From the NCBI GenBank assembly GCA_964438735.1, contig CAYTLW010000162.1, forward strand, positions 1-15,122: 15,122 nucleotides of DNA, written 5' to 3'. Source of the stretch: CAYTLW01 sp964438735. GTDB taxonomy: Bacteria > Myxococcota_A > UBA9042. Positions 1-12,400 of the stretch are shown in pieces. Position 1 is the stretch's first letter. Each line of letters begins with the position of its first letter. The translations under genes were made by a program, and so were the position numbers. The notes below the pieces were generated by a model. That model was not told where the DNA came from, made no database searches, and saw nothing but the letters and a program-made list of their open reading frames with translations.

Positions 1-1
1 C

Positions 2-409
2 TGCGAGAATATCGACGCCGGCACGGGCATGGGCTCCTGCAAATTCACGAAGGATCCCAAAGATCTGGCGTGTGTTTGCACGGTCGAAAAGGCCCTCCTG
101 GGCGAGCACTGCGACGACAACAACCTCTGCACCGCCGATAGCTGCGTAGGCGGCGTCTGCGTGCACAAGGCGGTGAACAACTGCTGCCTGGATAAGTTCG
201 ACTGCGAGGATGGCGCGCCGTGCACCTTTGATGCCTGCGTCTTCTCCCAGTGCGTGAACTACGAGCTCGGCGGCGACCAGAAGCTCTGCTGCACCAAGAA
301 GACCGAGGCCTCGGACTGCAACTATCTGTCCAGTGAGTGCGCCCAGGGCATCTGCGAAGAGCAACCCGACGGCTCGCGGAAGTGCATCACCAAGCCGAAA
401 GAGATCTGC
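2..409 (+). other. N-terminal Cys-rich segment (partial)
   Basis: This part of the giant protein is dense in cysteine. It includes the motif CDDNNLCTADSCVGGVCVH, a DxxxCTxDxCxxGxCxH unit common in secreted myxobacterial proteins, followed by CEDGAPCTFDACVFSQC and further CC and CxxxxC pairs up to the EIC at 401-409. It probably forms small disulfide-held knots. Its upstream extent is unknown because the window begins inside it. Confidence 0.75.
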
Positions 410-3400
410 ACCGTCAACATCGGCTACTGCCAGGACTTCTCGGCGCAGCCGACGCTCCAGGGCAACGGCTGGAATCCCGGCAACGTCAAGGGCTTCGCGG
501 CCAAGAACTGGTCGGTCGATACCGACGGCAAGCTGGGCCCGGACGCGTTCGCCGGCTTCACCTTCACGCCGTCGCACTTGAACTTCGAGACCTGCCTGCA
601 GTCCCCGGTGATCCAGGCCGCCGGCTCGAAGACGATCACCATGCAGTACGACCAGTTCTTCGACATCAACAAGCCGGGCGTCAGCCTGCGCGTGTTGGGC
701 TCCCTGGACGGCGCCAATGTGGACTGGACCAAGGCGACCCTGATCGACACGACCGCCAAGCCGGCCAGCGACCTCGGACCGGCGACCCTGGACCTGACCC
801 TGCCACCCGAGCTGGTGGGCTCCAACGGTCTGCGCCTGGCGTTCTGCCTCGACGGTGCCAGTACCTACGATCTGACCAGCTTCCAGTTGGACAACATCTG
901 CGTCGTCAAGGGCGGCAAGCCGGCCATCGCCAACTGCCCGCCCAACCAGATCGTGCCGCAGGGCAAGACCAAGTCGATTCCCATCAAGGCCAAGGACCCG
1001 GATTCGGACGCCATCCTGAGCTTCTCCATCGTGAAGGGCCCCAGCTTTGCCTACCTGTCGAGCGCACTCTTCTTCTGGCTCGACGCCTCGTGGAATACCA
1101 CGCTGACCATGACACCCACCGATCTGAATGACGTCGGCACCCACGACATCACGATCAAGGTCAGCGACGGATTCCTGTACAGCCTCTGCACCTTCCAGAT
1201 CACCGTCACCTACGAGGGTGGCTACCTGGTCTGGCGGCCCAACGAGGTTCCGCCCGCAGCGGGTACCGCGATCTTCGACGCGCTGAAGAAGCAGGGCGGC
1301 GGCAAGGTCGTGCAGCACCTGACCGATCTGAGCCTGTATCCGGATCTGTCGGGCTTCATCAAAGATGGCGCCATCTTCATCACCCTGGGCGTCTACCCGG
1401 ACAACCACCTGCTGACCGAGAATGAGGTCGGCGCGTTGAAGCTCTTCCTGCAGCAGGGCGGTCACCTCTACATGGAGGGCGGCGATACCTGGGCCTTCGA
1501 CAAGCCCACCTCGTTGCACGCGTTGTTCAACGTCAAGGCGCAGGGCGACACCAGCATCTATGGCATCACCGGTCCGCTGAAGGGCGAGCACGTCTATCGC
1601 AACATCAATACGCAGCCCATCAAGAAGTACGCGTGGGAGTACTCGCAGGGCTTCGCGTGGAATAACGTCAACGACCAGCTGCTGGCCAACGCCCAGGTCA
1701 AGGACACCCGCAACATCCTGCTCAACGAGGGGCAGAGCGAGAAGTTCCAGACCCAGGTGGCCCATGACAACAAGATCGGCTTCCGCACGGTCGCCTCGTC
1801 GCTGCTCTTCGGCGGCGTCACCGCCGGCGCCACCGACGACAACCCGAACAAGATGATCGGCCAGATCCTCAAGTTCTTCATCAACGGCTTCATCGACTGC
1901 AAGGACAACTCGCACTGCGATGATGGCAACGCCTGCACGAAGGATGAGTGCGTCGGCTCCAAGTGCGACCACAAGAACACCTGCCAGTGCACCGCTGACC
2001 AGAACGTGCTCTGCGACAAGACCATCGTGCTGGACACCACGGCCAACGCCGCGACCAAGAAGATCGACAGCTACTCCTGCGGCGGCGGCATCAAGTTCGA
2101 CGGCAACGAGCATGCGCACCAGTTCGAGACGGACGCTTCCAAGCCCGTGACGCTTGAGATCCAGAGCCTGGACAACGTCAACGCTCGCGTGCTGGTGGTG
2201 CGCGGCGACGCCACGGGTTGCAACCCCGAGCAGTGCATCGCGGCCAGCGCCAAGACCTTCAGCTTTGCTGGCGCCAAGGGTTCCAAGTACTTCCTGATCC
2301 TCGACGCGCCGGCCGGCGCCTCGGCCAAGGCGACCATCAAGATCACCTGCGGCCAGGCCGAGATCTGCGACAACAAGAAGGATGACAACGGCAACGGACT
2401 GGTCGACTGCCAGGACCTGGCGTCCTGCTGCGGCGACGCGGCTTGCGGCGAGGTCTGCGACGATCTCGACAACGACTGCAACGGCAAGACCGATGAGCTG
2501 TGCAACGAGGATGGCGACAACTACTGCGACATCAACAAGACCGTCGCTGGCACCCCGGCCATCTGCAACAAGGGCGGCGGCGACTGCAACGACGACGACG
2601 CGACCGTGAACCCGGGCAACAAGGAAGTCTGCCTCAACGGTAAGGATGACAACTGCGACGGCAACAAGGACGAGGACGGCGCCGCCGGTTGCACCAACTA
2701 CTACCTGGACCTGGATGGCGACACCTACGGCGCTGGCGTGCCGGCTTGTAAGTGCGAGAAGAACGGCAACTTCGGCGCTGTGAAGGGCGGCGACTGCGAC
2801 GACTCGGACAAGACCATCCATCCCGGTGTCACCGAGATCTGCAACAACAACATCGACGACAACTGCTCGGGCACGCAGAACGATCAGAACGCCATCGGCT
2901 GCAGCGACTTCTTCACCGACGCCGACCAGGATCAGTGGGGCACGCTGCCCAAGAAGTGCATCTGCTTCGGCGAAGGCATCGTGACCGCTACCAAGCCCGG
3001 CGACTGCAACGACGCCAACTCCAACGTCAACCCCGGCTTCACCGAGGTCTGCAACAACGCCGACGACAACTGCAACAACATCATCGACGAAGGTTGTGAT
3101 GACGATAAGGATGGCTACTGCGATGTGGACCTGAACTACGAGGCCATCGGCGCCAACAAGTCCATCTGCGCGCTGGCCAATCAGACCGCAAACCTGTCCC
3201 TGCAGTGCGAGCCCGGCGCGTCGATCACCAACGTGCTCTTCGCCAGCTACGGCACGCCCAAGGGCAGCTGCGCCGCCGACGACTTGAAGGTCGACTCCAA
3301 CTGCCACGCTGTGGCCAGTCTGCAGAAGATGAAGTCCCAGTGCCTCGGCAAGGCGAGCTGCATCGTGGCCGCCACCGACGCCATCTTCGGCGGCGACCCC

Positions 3401-6400
3401 TGCCCCGAGACGAACGTGCAGATGGTGCTCAAGGTCAAGGCCGTATGCACCGGCAGCGGCGGCGTGCCGCCGGACGTCTGCCCCAAGGGCGCCGGCGATA
3501 GCAACGACAAGGATCCGACGATCAATCCCGAGGGCAAGGAGATCTGCGACGGCAAGGACAACAACTCCGACGGCCTGGTCGACGAGGGTTGTGACGATGA
3601 CGGCGATGATTTCTGCGACGTGAACATGATCGTCATCGGCGCGCCAGCGACCTGTCCCAAGGGCAAGGGCGACTGCGATGACACCAAGAGCTTCGTCAAT
3701 CCCGGCAAGGTGGAGAACTGCCACACGCCCGAAGATGATGACTGCAATGGCACCAACAACGACCCCGACTCGCTGAACGGCCAGCCGCACTTCTACGACA
3801 ACGACAAGGACGGCTATGGCACCAAGGACTTCAAGGTGCTGTGCCTGCCCATCGGTCTGTACAGCGCGCCGAAGACCGCCGATTGCGACGACTGGAACGC
3901 CTTGAAGAATCCCGGCATGACCGAGATCTGCGACAACATCGACAACGACTGCGATGGCGTCGCCGACAACGGCTGCGACAACGATGGCGACGGCTACTGC
4001 GATTCCGGTCTGAAGTACGGCCCCGGTGGCACCACCAAGTGCCCCAATGGCGCCGGCGATTGCAACGATGACGACAAGGCGATCAACCCCTCGGTGCTCG
4101 AGGTCTGCGGCGATGGCGTCGATAACAACTGCAACGGCTCACAGAACGATGCCGGCGCGAAGGGTTGCTCGAACTTCCACGCCGACCAGGACAGTGACGG
4201 CTTCGGTACCAGCGATGCCAAGTGCCTCTGCCAGCCCGAGGGTTCGTTCCAGGCCACCAACGACAAGGACTGCAACGACAAGAACCCACAGATCAATCCC
4301 AACGCGGTCGAGATCTGCGATGCCTACGACAACAACTGCGACACCGCGGTGGACGAGGGCTGCGACGACGACAAGGACAAGTACTGCGACGCCAAGATGA
4401 TGATCACGGCGACGGCGCAATGCGGCGGCTCCAAGCTGCCGGCCAGCCAGATCGACCACAAGCTCGATCCCAACGGGTCCTACGACACGGATATGTCCGG
4501 CAACGGCGCCAGCGGCAGCTACGCCAAGGTTTCGTGCCCGTCCGGTCACCTGGCAGTGGGCTTCGAAGGCTGGGCGACCTCGTACCTGAGCAGCTTCCGT
4601 CTGCTCTGCGCTGACCTGAACGCCAACGGCACGCTCGGCACCGAGACGCCTTCGGGCTGGTCGGGCAAGAGCCAGGCCGGTAGCTCCTTCGGCAAGAAGC
4701 TGTGCCCGGACGGCATGGCCATGGTCTTCATGAAGGTGAAGGCAGCCAACTTCATCGATCGCCTCGAGGGCATGTGCCTGTCGGTGGCCGATATCGTCGC
4801 CAAGAAGGCCAACGCCCAGGCGGCCAGCTCGACCACGCACGCTGGCGGCACCGGCGGCCAGGACTTCCAGCACACCTGCAAAGATGGCTATGCAGTGACC
4901 GGATTCCACGGACACGCGGCTGACTTCCCAGAGAAGACCGGCTTCACCTGCACGCCCGTCAACGCCGTGAAGATCTCCGGCACCGCGCCCGGCGATGACT
5001 GCGACGACACCAACCCGCAGATCAACCCGGGTGTGAAGGCCGAGGCCTGCGACGGCGTTGATGACGACTGCAACGGCGTCGCCGACAACGGCTGCGACAA
5101 GGATGAGGACGGCTACTGCGACTCCAGCCACGCGGTGTCGAACCCGGCGCCCAAGGCCTGCCCCAAGGGTGGCGGCGATTGCAACGACTTCAACAATGAC
5201 CAGAACCCGGGCCACTCCGAGATCTGCGGCAACGGCATTGACGACGACTGCGACGGCTCGCAGAACAACGCCAACGCCATCAACTGCACCACGTACTACT
5301 TCGATGGTGACGGCGACAAGTACGGCCTGAACCTCTCCAAGTGCCTGTGCGCGCCCGCGGGAAGCTACCAGGCCACCAAGCCTGGCGACTGCGACGACAA
5401 CGTCCAGATCATCAATCCCGGCATGAAGGAGGTCTGCGGCGACTTCAAGGACAACGACTGCAGCGGCAGCCAGAATGACGAGAACGCCGACAAGTGCACC
5501 GACTTCTACTACGACAAGGATCTGGACGGCTACGGCCTGACCGGTCTGAAGAAGTGCCTGTGCGTCGCTGAAGGTGCCTACAACGCGGCCAAGACCGGCG
5601 ATTGCAACGACCTGAACAAGAACGTCAACCCGGGCGCCAAGGAAGTCTGCGACGACGTCGACAACGACTGCAGCACCAAGGTCGACGAGGGTTGCAACGA
5701 CGACGGCGACAAGTTCTGCGACGCCAACATGACCACCGTGGGTCTGCCCAACGCCTGCCCGCTCGGCGGCGGTGATTGCGACGACACCAAGGCCAGCGTC
5801 AACCCGGGTCACACCGAGATCTGCGACGGCCTGGACAACAACTGCAAGGGCGACAAGGACGAAGGCTGCGACGACGACGGCGACAACTACTGCGACTCCG
5901 CCATGCAGACCATCGGCAAACCGCCGATCTGCAGCGGCGGCGGTGGCGACTGCGCCGACGACAATGTCGCGGTCAATCCCGGCGTGATCGAGAAGTGCGC
6001 CACCGCGGCGGATGACGACTGCAGCGGCACCACCAATGATCCGAATGCCGACGGCTGCGTGAAGTACGGCCTGGACTATGACGGCGACACCTACGCCGAC
6101 TCCAACGTGCCCATGACCTGCCTGTGCAAGCCAGAGGGCAACATCACCGGCACCAAGACGGGCGACTGCAACGACAAGCACAAGCTGGTCAACCCGGGCA
6201 TCAAGGAGATCTGCGACGGCATCGACAACAACTGCGACGGCAAGATCGACGAAGGTTGCGACAACGACGGTGACGGCTACTGCGACGCCGCGATTCCGAC
6301 CATCGGCAAGCCGGCCAACACCTGCCCCAAGGGCGGTGGTGACTGCAACGACGACAACAAGGACGTGAATCCGGGTGCTGCCGAGATCTGCAACGACAAC

Positions 6401-9400
6401 ATCGACAACAACTGCAACGGCAGTCTCAACGATGTGGGCGCTCAGAACTGCATCGAGTTCTACTACGACGCCGACAACGACGGCTGGGCCGTGCAGCTGT
6501 CACAGTGCCTGTGCAAGGGCGCCAATGGCTACACGCAGAAGGACCCGAAGAAGGTCGGCGACTGCGACGACACCGACGTCAAGACGAATCCCGACGCGCC
6601 CGAGGTCTGCGGTGACGGCAAGGATAACAACTGCAACGGCACCCAGAACGACAAGGGTGCGCAGGGCTGCAAGGCCTTCTACGTTGACACCGACAAGGAC
6701 GGCTACGGCGCCGGCGCCGATGAGTGCCGCTGCGTTGCCGAGGGCAGCTTCGTGACCGCTCTGGGCGGCGACTGCAACCCCAACGACAAGGACGTCAACC
6801 CGGGTGCCGACGAGGTCTGCGACGACAAGGACAACAACTGCAAGCTCGGCGGCGACGAAGGCTGCAACGACGACGGCGACGAGTTCTGCGACATCACCAT
6901 GAAGGTGGTCGGCTCGCCGAAGAGCTGCCCCAAGGGCGCTGGCGATTGCAATGACAAGGACGCCAACATCAACCCGTCCAAGGCCGAGAAGTGCGATGAC
7001 ATCGACCAGGACTGCGACGGCGCGGTCGACAATGGCTGCGATGACGACAAGGACGGCTTCTGCGACATCAACATCACGCTGATCGGCAAGCCCGCGGTCT
7101 GCCCCAAGGGCGGCAAGGATTGCGACGACGCCAACGGCCTGGTGAACCCGTCCAAGACCGAGATCTGCGACGACGCGGACAACAACTGCGACAACATCGT
7201 CGACGAAGCCTGCGATGACGACAGCGACGGGTACTGCACCACCGCCAAGAGTGTCATTGGCACGCCGAAGGTCTGCCCCAAGGGCGGCGGAGACTGCAAC
7301 GACATCCAGGCCAAGGGCGGCGCGTCGGTCAATCCCGGTGCCAAGGAGATCTGCGACGGGCTGGACAATAACTGCGCCGCCGGCATTGACGAGGTCTGCA
7401 ACGATCTCGATGGTGACGGCTACTGCATCGGCATCGCCGTGGTCAGCCCCGGCTGCCCCAAGGGCGGCGGCGACTGCGACGACAGCAACAAGGGCATCAA
7501 CCCCGGCGCGGTCGAGGACTGCGACACCGAGTTGGACGACAACTGCAACGGCAAAGCCAACGAGGACAACGCGAAGAACTGCAAGAAGTTCTACGCCGAC
7601 GTCGACGGTGACGGCTACGGTGATGACAACGCCACCGCGCAGTGCCGCTGCCACCAGACAGGTCAGATCACGGCCAGCAAGCAGGGCGACTGCAACGACA
7701 AGGATCCGGCCGTGAAGCCGGGTGCCACCGAGATCTGCGACGGCAAGGATAACAACTGCAACGACATCACCGCGGTGAAGCCGAAGTTCACCGGCAGCGT
7801 GATCAGCATGAACACCTATTCCCATGGCGGCGGTTACCACCCGGCGTACAAGGAGTACTGGTACCCGCAGTGGTCCGGCCAGACGATCTACCGCTTCGAC
7901 GCCAGCTACCAGTCCAAGGGCTCGTTCAGCAGCGGCCAGAACTGCATGATGCAGCTGTGGGCCGACAACGACGGCAAGTCGACCGACTACTACACCGCCA
8001 ACTGGGGCTACAACACCATCTCGCGGCGCAAGGGCCTGTCCTCTTCGCAGGTGTGGACCTTCAACATCGGCAGCACCGCGGGCGCGGTGACCACCGATGA
8101 CAAGTACGCCTACGCCACGCGCTGGAGCAGCCAGACGGTCTGGATCCTGAACAAGAGCAACGGATCACAGGTCAAGACGCTGAACTTCAGCGGCGGCACC
8201 ACGGGCAATACCTACGGCGCCATGGCCATCTACCAGAACAAGCTCTACTACGGCCACGAGAACAGCACGGTCTCGCGTTTCGACCCCGCGACCATGAAGT
8301 ACGACGGCCTGACCTTCCAGACTCAGACCAACATCTACAACATGGCCTTCAACGGCACGGACTACTGCATCTCGCCGAACAACAGCTCGGTGTACTGCTA
8401 CAAGTTGAAGATGGAGAAGGTCGACGAGGGCTGCGACGATGATGGCGACGGCTACTGCGACAACTCCATGTTGCTCTCACCCGGCGGCCTGGTGACCTGC
8501 CCGAAGTCCGGCCTGACCTGCGACGGCATCACCCTGGACAACCGCTGCTACAAGTCCTTCAACGCCGCCAAGACCTGGACCGAGGCCTCGACCAACTGCA
8601 ACGAGTGGGGCGGCAAGCTGGCCAGCATCCACTCCAAGCAGGCCAACGACAAACTGCAGGCCGAGACCAAGAAGGTCTGCGGTGAGACCCAGCCCTGCGA
8701 TGGCACGGCCCTCAACGGCACCTGCTACAAGGCCTTCAAGGAGGTCCCACACTCCTGGAAGGACGCCGAGACGTTCTGCAACAGTTGGGGCGGCTCGCTG
8801 GCCAGCGTGCACGGCGACAGCCAGAACAACGACCTGCACAACCTGGCCAAGGGCGCCTGCGGCACGGGCGACAACTACTGGCTCGGCCTCAGCGACGAGC
8901 TGCAGCCCAACATCTACAAGTGGACCGACGGCCAGCCCGTGGACTACTCCAACTGGGACAAGGACCAGCCGGACAACAAGTCGGCGGCCAACGAGAAGCT
9001 GATCAGCGCCAGCTACGACCAGACCCAGACCAAGAGCTTCAGCGGCGGCGGCGCGCAGGTGAACTTCGACTTCGTCAACGTGCCCAAGGTCGGCGCCAAG
9101 AACATGAAGGTCACCGTCTGGTGGTGGGGCGACTACAACTCCGGCAGCGAGAACGGCCAGTTCTACATCGACGGCAGCCACATCGGCCACGCCGGCGGCG
9201 GTGGCGCCCAGTGCCACGGCAGCAACTCGCCCGGAACCCGTTCCTGGACCATCAGCGAGAGCGATGCGCAGAAGTACACGGCCGACGGAACGATGAAGAT
9301 CCGCATCCAGAACAGCGGCTCGGTCGGCTCCTTCTGCAACCCGAACCAGCTGCGTGTGCGCATCCAGTTCAGCCACCTCTACGTGGAGGGCGGCGAGGCC

Positions 9401-12400
9401 AAGTACGTCGAGGGCAACATCACCAGCGGCAAGTGGAATGACGTCTCCGACAAGCACAAGCGTCCCTGCTTCGTGTGCAAGCGCGTGATCAACAAGTCCG
9501 CCTGGATCGGCTTCACCGACAAGGATTCCGAGGGCGTCTGGGGTTGGACCGACGGCACCGCGTCAAACTACAAGAACTGGGGCGTCGGCGAGCCCAATCC
9601 GCCGCCGAAGCTGAGCCATCCGTTCCCCGGTTCGGACCTGGTGAACATGAGCGAGGGCCTGCAGATCAACGCCTGGGTCGGCAAACAGTCGCAGGTATGG
9701 AAGCGGTGCTACAGCAAGAAGCAGCACGGCGGCAGCGCCTACACCTTCCACAACAACTGCAACAACAAGGGCGCGACCATCACGGTCTTCAAGTCCAACA
9801 ATGGTGACAAGTACGGCGGTTATTACAGCAAATCCTGGGTCTCGCAATGGAACTACCAGCACGACGACAAGGCCTTCCTGTTCTCGCTCAAGCACAATGC
9901 CAAGCACAAGGTCACCAACCCGCAGTACGCCGTGTACTCCGGCGACAGCTACGGACCGACCTTCGGCGGTGGCCACGACATCTATACCGACAACAATATG
10001 TCGTACCAGTACACGTACTTCGGTCACAGCTACCAGTGCCCCTTCGGTTCGGCCGGCAACGGCAGCTGCCAGAACTACTTCGGTGGTCAGTACAGCGGCA
10101 ACTACCTGTCCGAGGTCGAGGTCTGGTACGCCGCCAGCGACCAGGAGCTGCCGCCGCAGTCACCCGATGCGTTGCAGGACTACGCGCGCTTGAACATCAA
10201 GACGGGTCTGTGGAGCGACCACGAGAACATCGACGGCGGTGGCTGCTACGTCTGCAGCCGGCCGGTCACCACGGCGCAGTTCGGCAAGGGCGATGACTGC
10301 GACGACGACAAGTCGAACCTCAACCCGGGCAACAACGAGATCTGCGACGGCGAGGACAATAACTGCAACGGTCTGGACGACGAAGGTTGCGACGATGATG
10401 GCGACGGCTACTGCGACAGCGCCATGGGTGTCAAGGGCAATCCGCAGGGCTGCCCCAAGGGCGGCAACGACTGTGACGACACCAACAACACGGTCAACCC
10501 GCTCGCCAAGGAGAACTGCACCACACCGTACGATGATGACTGCGACGGCTCGCTGAGCGACATCAACGCCAAGGGCTGCACGAAGTTCTACGCCGACGCC
10601 GACGGTGACGGTTATGGCACCAACGACTTCCAGTGCATCTGCCCGGCGACCCAGTGCAAGGCCAACATCTACGCCGAGCGCTTCGATGACGCCGGTACCA
10701 AGGGCAAGTGCAGCGACAACAAGGGCAAGCTCTGCGTCAAGGATAACGACTGCGTCGCTGGCAAGTGCGAGGGGTACGTCGCGCCGACGCTGAAGGGCTG
10801 GACCTTCGGCACCTGCGACGTGGGCAACATCAACACGCCCACCAACTGCAAGATGGGCTCGCCCACCAAGGGCTGGCAGCACGCGCCGAACTCGAAGCTG
10901 TCGCGCTCAATCCCCGGCTCCCTCTACTACGGCGATCCGGCCAACTCCAACTTCAACTTCGGCGCCAGCGCCGGCATCGCCGTGTCGCCCAAGTTCAAGG
11001 TGCCGGCCACCTCCAAGCCGACCCTCGAGTTCTCGCTCTTCATGGGTACCGAAGATTCCAAGACCAAGGACCTGCTCTACATCAGCGTGCTCGAGAACGG
11101 CAAGCGCGTGAAGACCTTGTGGGACAAGGGCTCACCGCCGCCCGAGGACTTCAAGGGCAGCAAGCTGTTGAACAAGGCCAACGTCAAAAAGCTGAACGAG
11201 TGGGCCGGCACGCCGGGCCAGCAGTGGCAGATGTGCTACAGCAAGGCCAACGACGGCGGCAACTCGAATACCTTCCACAGCAAGTGCAACAACAAGGGGC
11301 CGACCTACACGGTGGTGAAGTCCACGTACAACAAGCTCTACGGCGGCTACTACGGCCAGTCCTGGACGTCGAAGAACAGCTACGGCTACGACAACAACTC
11401 GTTCCTGTTCTCGCTGACCGGTGGCACCAAGCATGACGTCTGGCGACCGCAGTACGCGGTGTACGACCACAACAGCTACGGCCCGACCTTCGGCGGCGGC
11501 CACGACATGTACATCGATAGCAGTATGAACTACAGCTACACGTACTTCGGCTGGAGCTACAAGTGCCCGTGGTGCAACAACTGCACCAACAGTCAGTGCC
11601 GCAGCTACCTGGCTGGCACCTACAGCGGCAACTACGTGCAGGACGTCGAGGTCTTCTACAAGGACAAGGACGGCGCCTTCGCCGCTGATAAGTGGATGGA
11701 CATGAACTTCGATCTCACCCCCTACCTGGGCAAGGAGATCCAGATCGAGTTCTACTTCCAGACCGTCGACGACAAGATCAACGTCGGCAACGGTGTGGTC
11801 ATCGACGACTTCCGCGCCATCGACGGCACCTGCGACAAGTACCAGGCCGAAAACTCCGGCGATTGCGATGACACCGATCCGCTGATCTACCCGTCCGAGT
11901 CGGCTGAGGTCTGCGACGGCGAGGATAACGACTGCGACGGCACGGTGGATGACGCCTGCGACCAGGACAAGGACGGCTTCTGCACGGACGCCAAGCCCAT
12001 GCTGAACAACAAGTCCTGCCCGCTGACGGGCACCCAGCCGGGCCCGAACTGCAAGGTCGTCAAGGCCGACACGCCCAAGTACATCGGCACCCTGAAGAAC
12101 TTCGACACCCGCTCCCACGGTGGCGGCTACCACCCGAAGTTCGGCGAGTACTGGTACCCGCAGTGGTCCGGTCAGACCATCTACCGCTACAGCGCCAAGC
12201 TGCAGCAGCTGGGCACCTTCAGCTCCGGCCAGAACTGCATGATGCAGCTGTGGGCGGACAGCGATCACGACGACTTCTACACCGCCAACTGGGGCTACAA
12301 CACGATCACCCGCATCAAGGGCAAGAGCAATTCCCGAGTCTGGACGACCAGCATCGGCAGCACCTCGGGCGGCGTCGCGGCCTCTGGCAACTACGTCTAC

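Larger units (their letters stand above)
7763..8419 (+). other. Five-blade propeller-like domain, copy 1
   Basis: About 219 residues are inserted inside unit 25 between NNCN (7757) and VDEGC (8420), splitting the MopE core itself. About five short blades can be read: YWYPQWSGQTIYRFD, YYTANWGYNTISRRKG, YAYATRWSSQTVWILNKSNG, LYYGHENSTVSRFDPAT and YCISPNNSSVYCYKL. Each has the form 'hYhxxxxxxxhxRhD', typical of PQQ/NHL-like propellers. It contains GQNCMMQLW and a C-x9-C pair in the last blade. A close copy lies at 12071-12694. It is probably a ligand-binding or interaction domain. The exact family is unknown. Confidence 0.6.

Noticed and set aside
29..31. ATG at 29 as the start codon of the giant gene
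   Set aside because: The same frame is open and Cys-rich from base 2, and there is no ribosome binding site before 29. It is an internal Met and the gene is 5' truncated.
4139..6181. 680-codon open frame on the minus strand
   Set aside because: It lies opposite the Asp/Asn-rich repeat array and reads as Val/Ala-rich low-complexity protein with no domain. It is a shadow produced by the codon bias of the + strand gene.
9635..11659. Frameshift or assembly error as the cause of the interrupted lectin and sandwich domains
   Set aside because: The frame stays open throughout and both halves of each domain are intact and in the same frame. The inserts are complete domains, which argues for true insertion. 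Mis-assembly among repeats cannot be fully excluded without reads.
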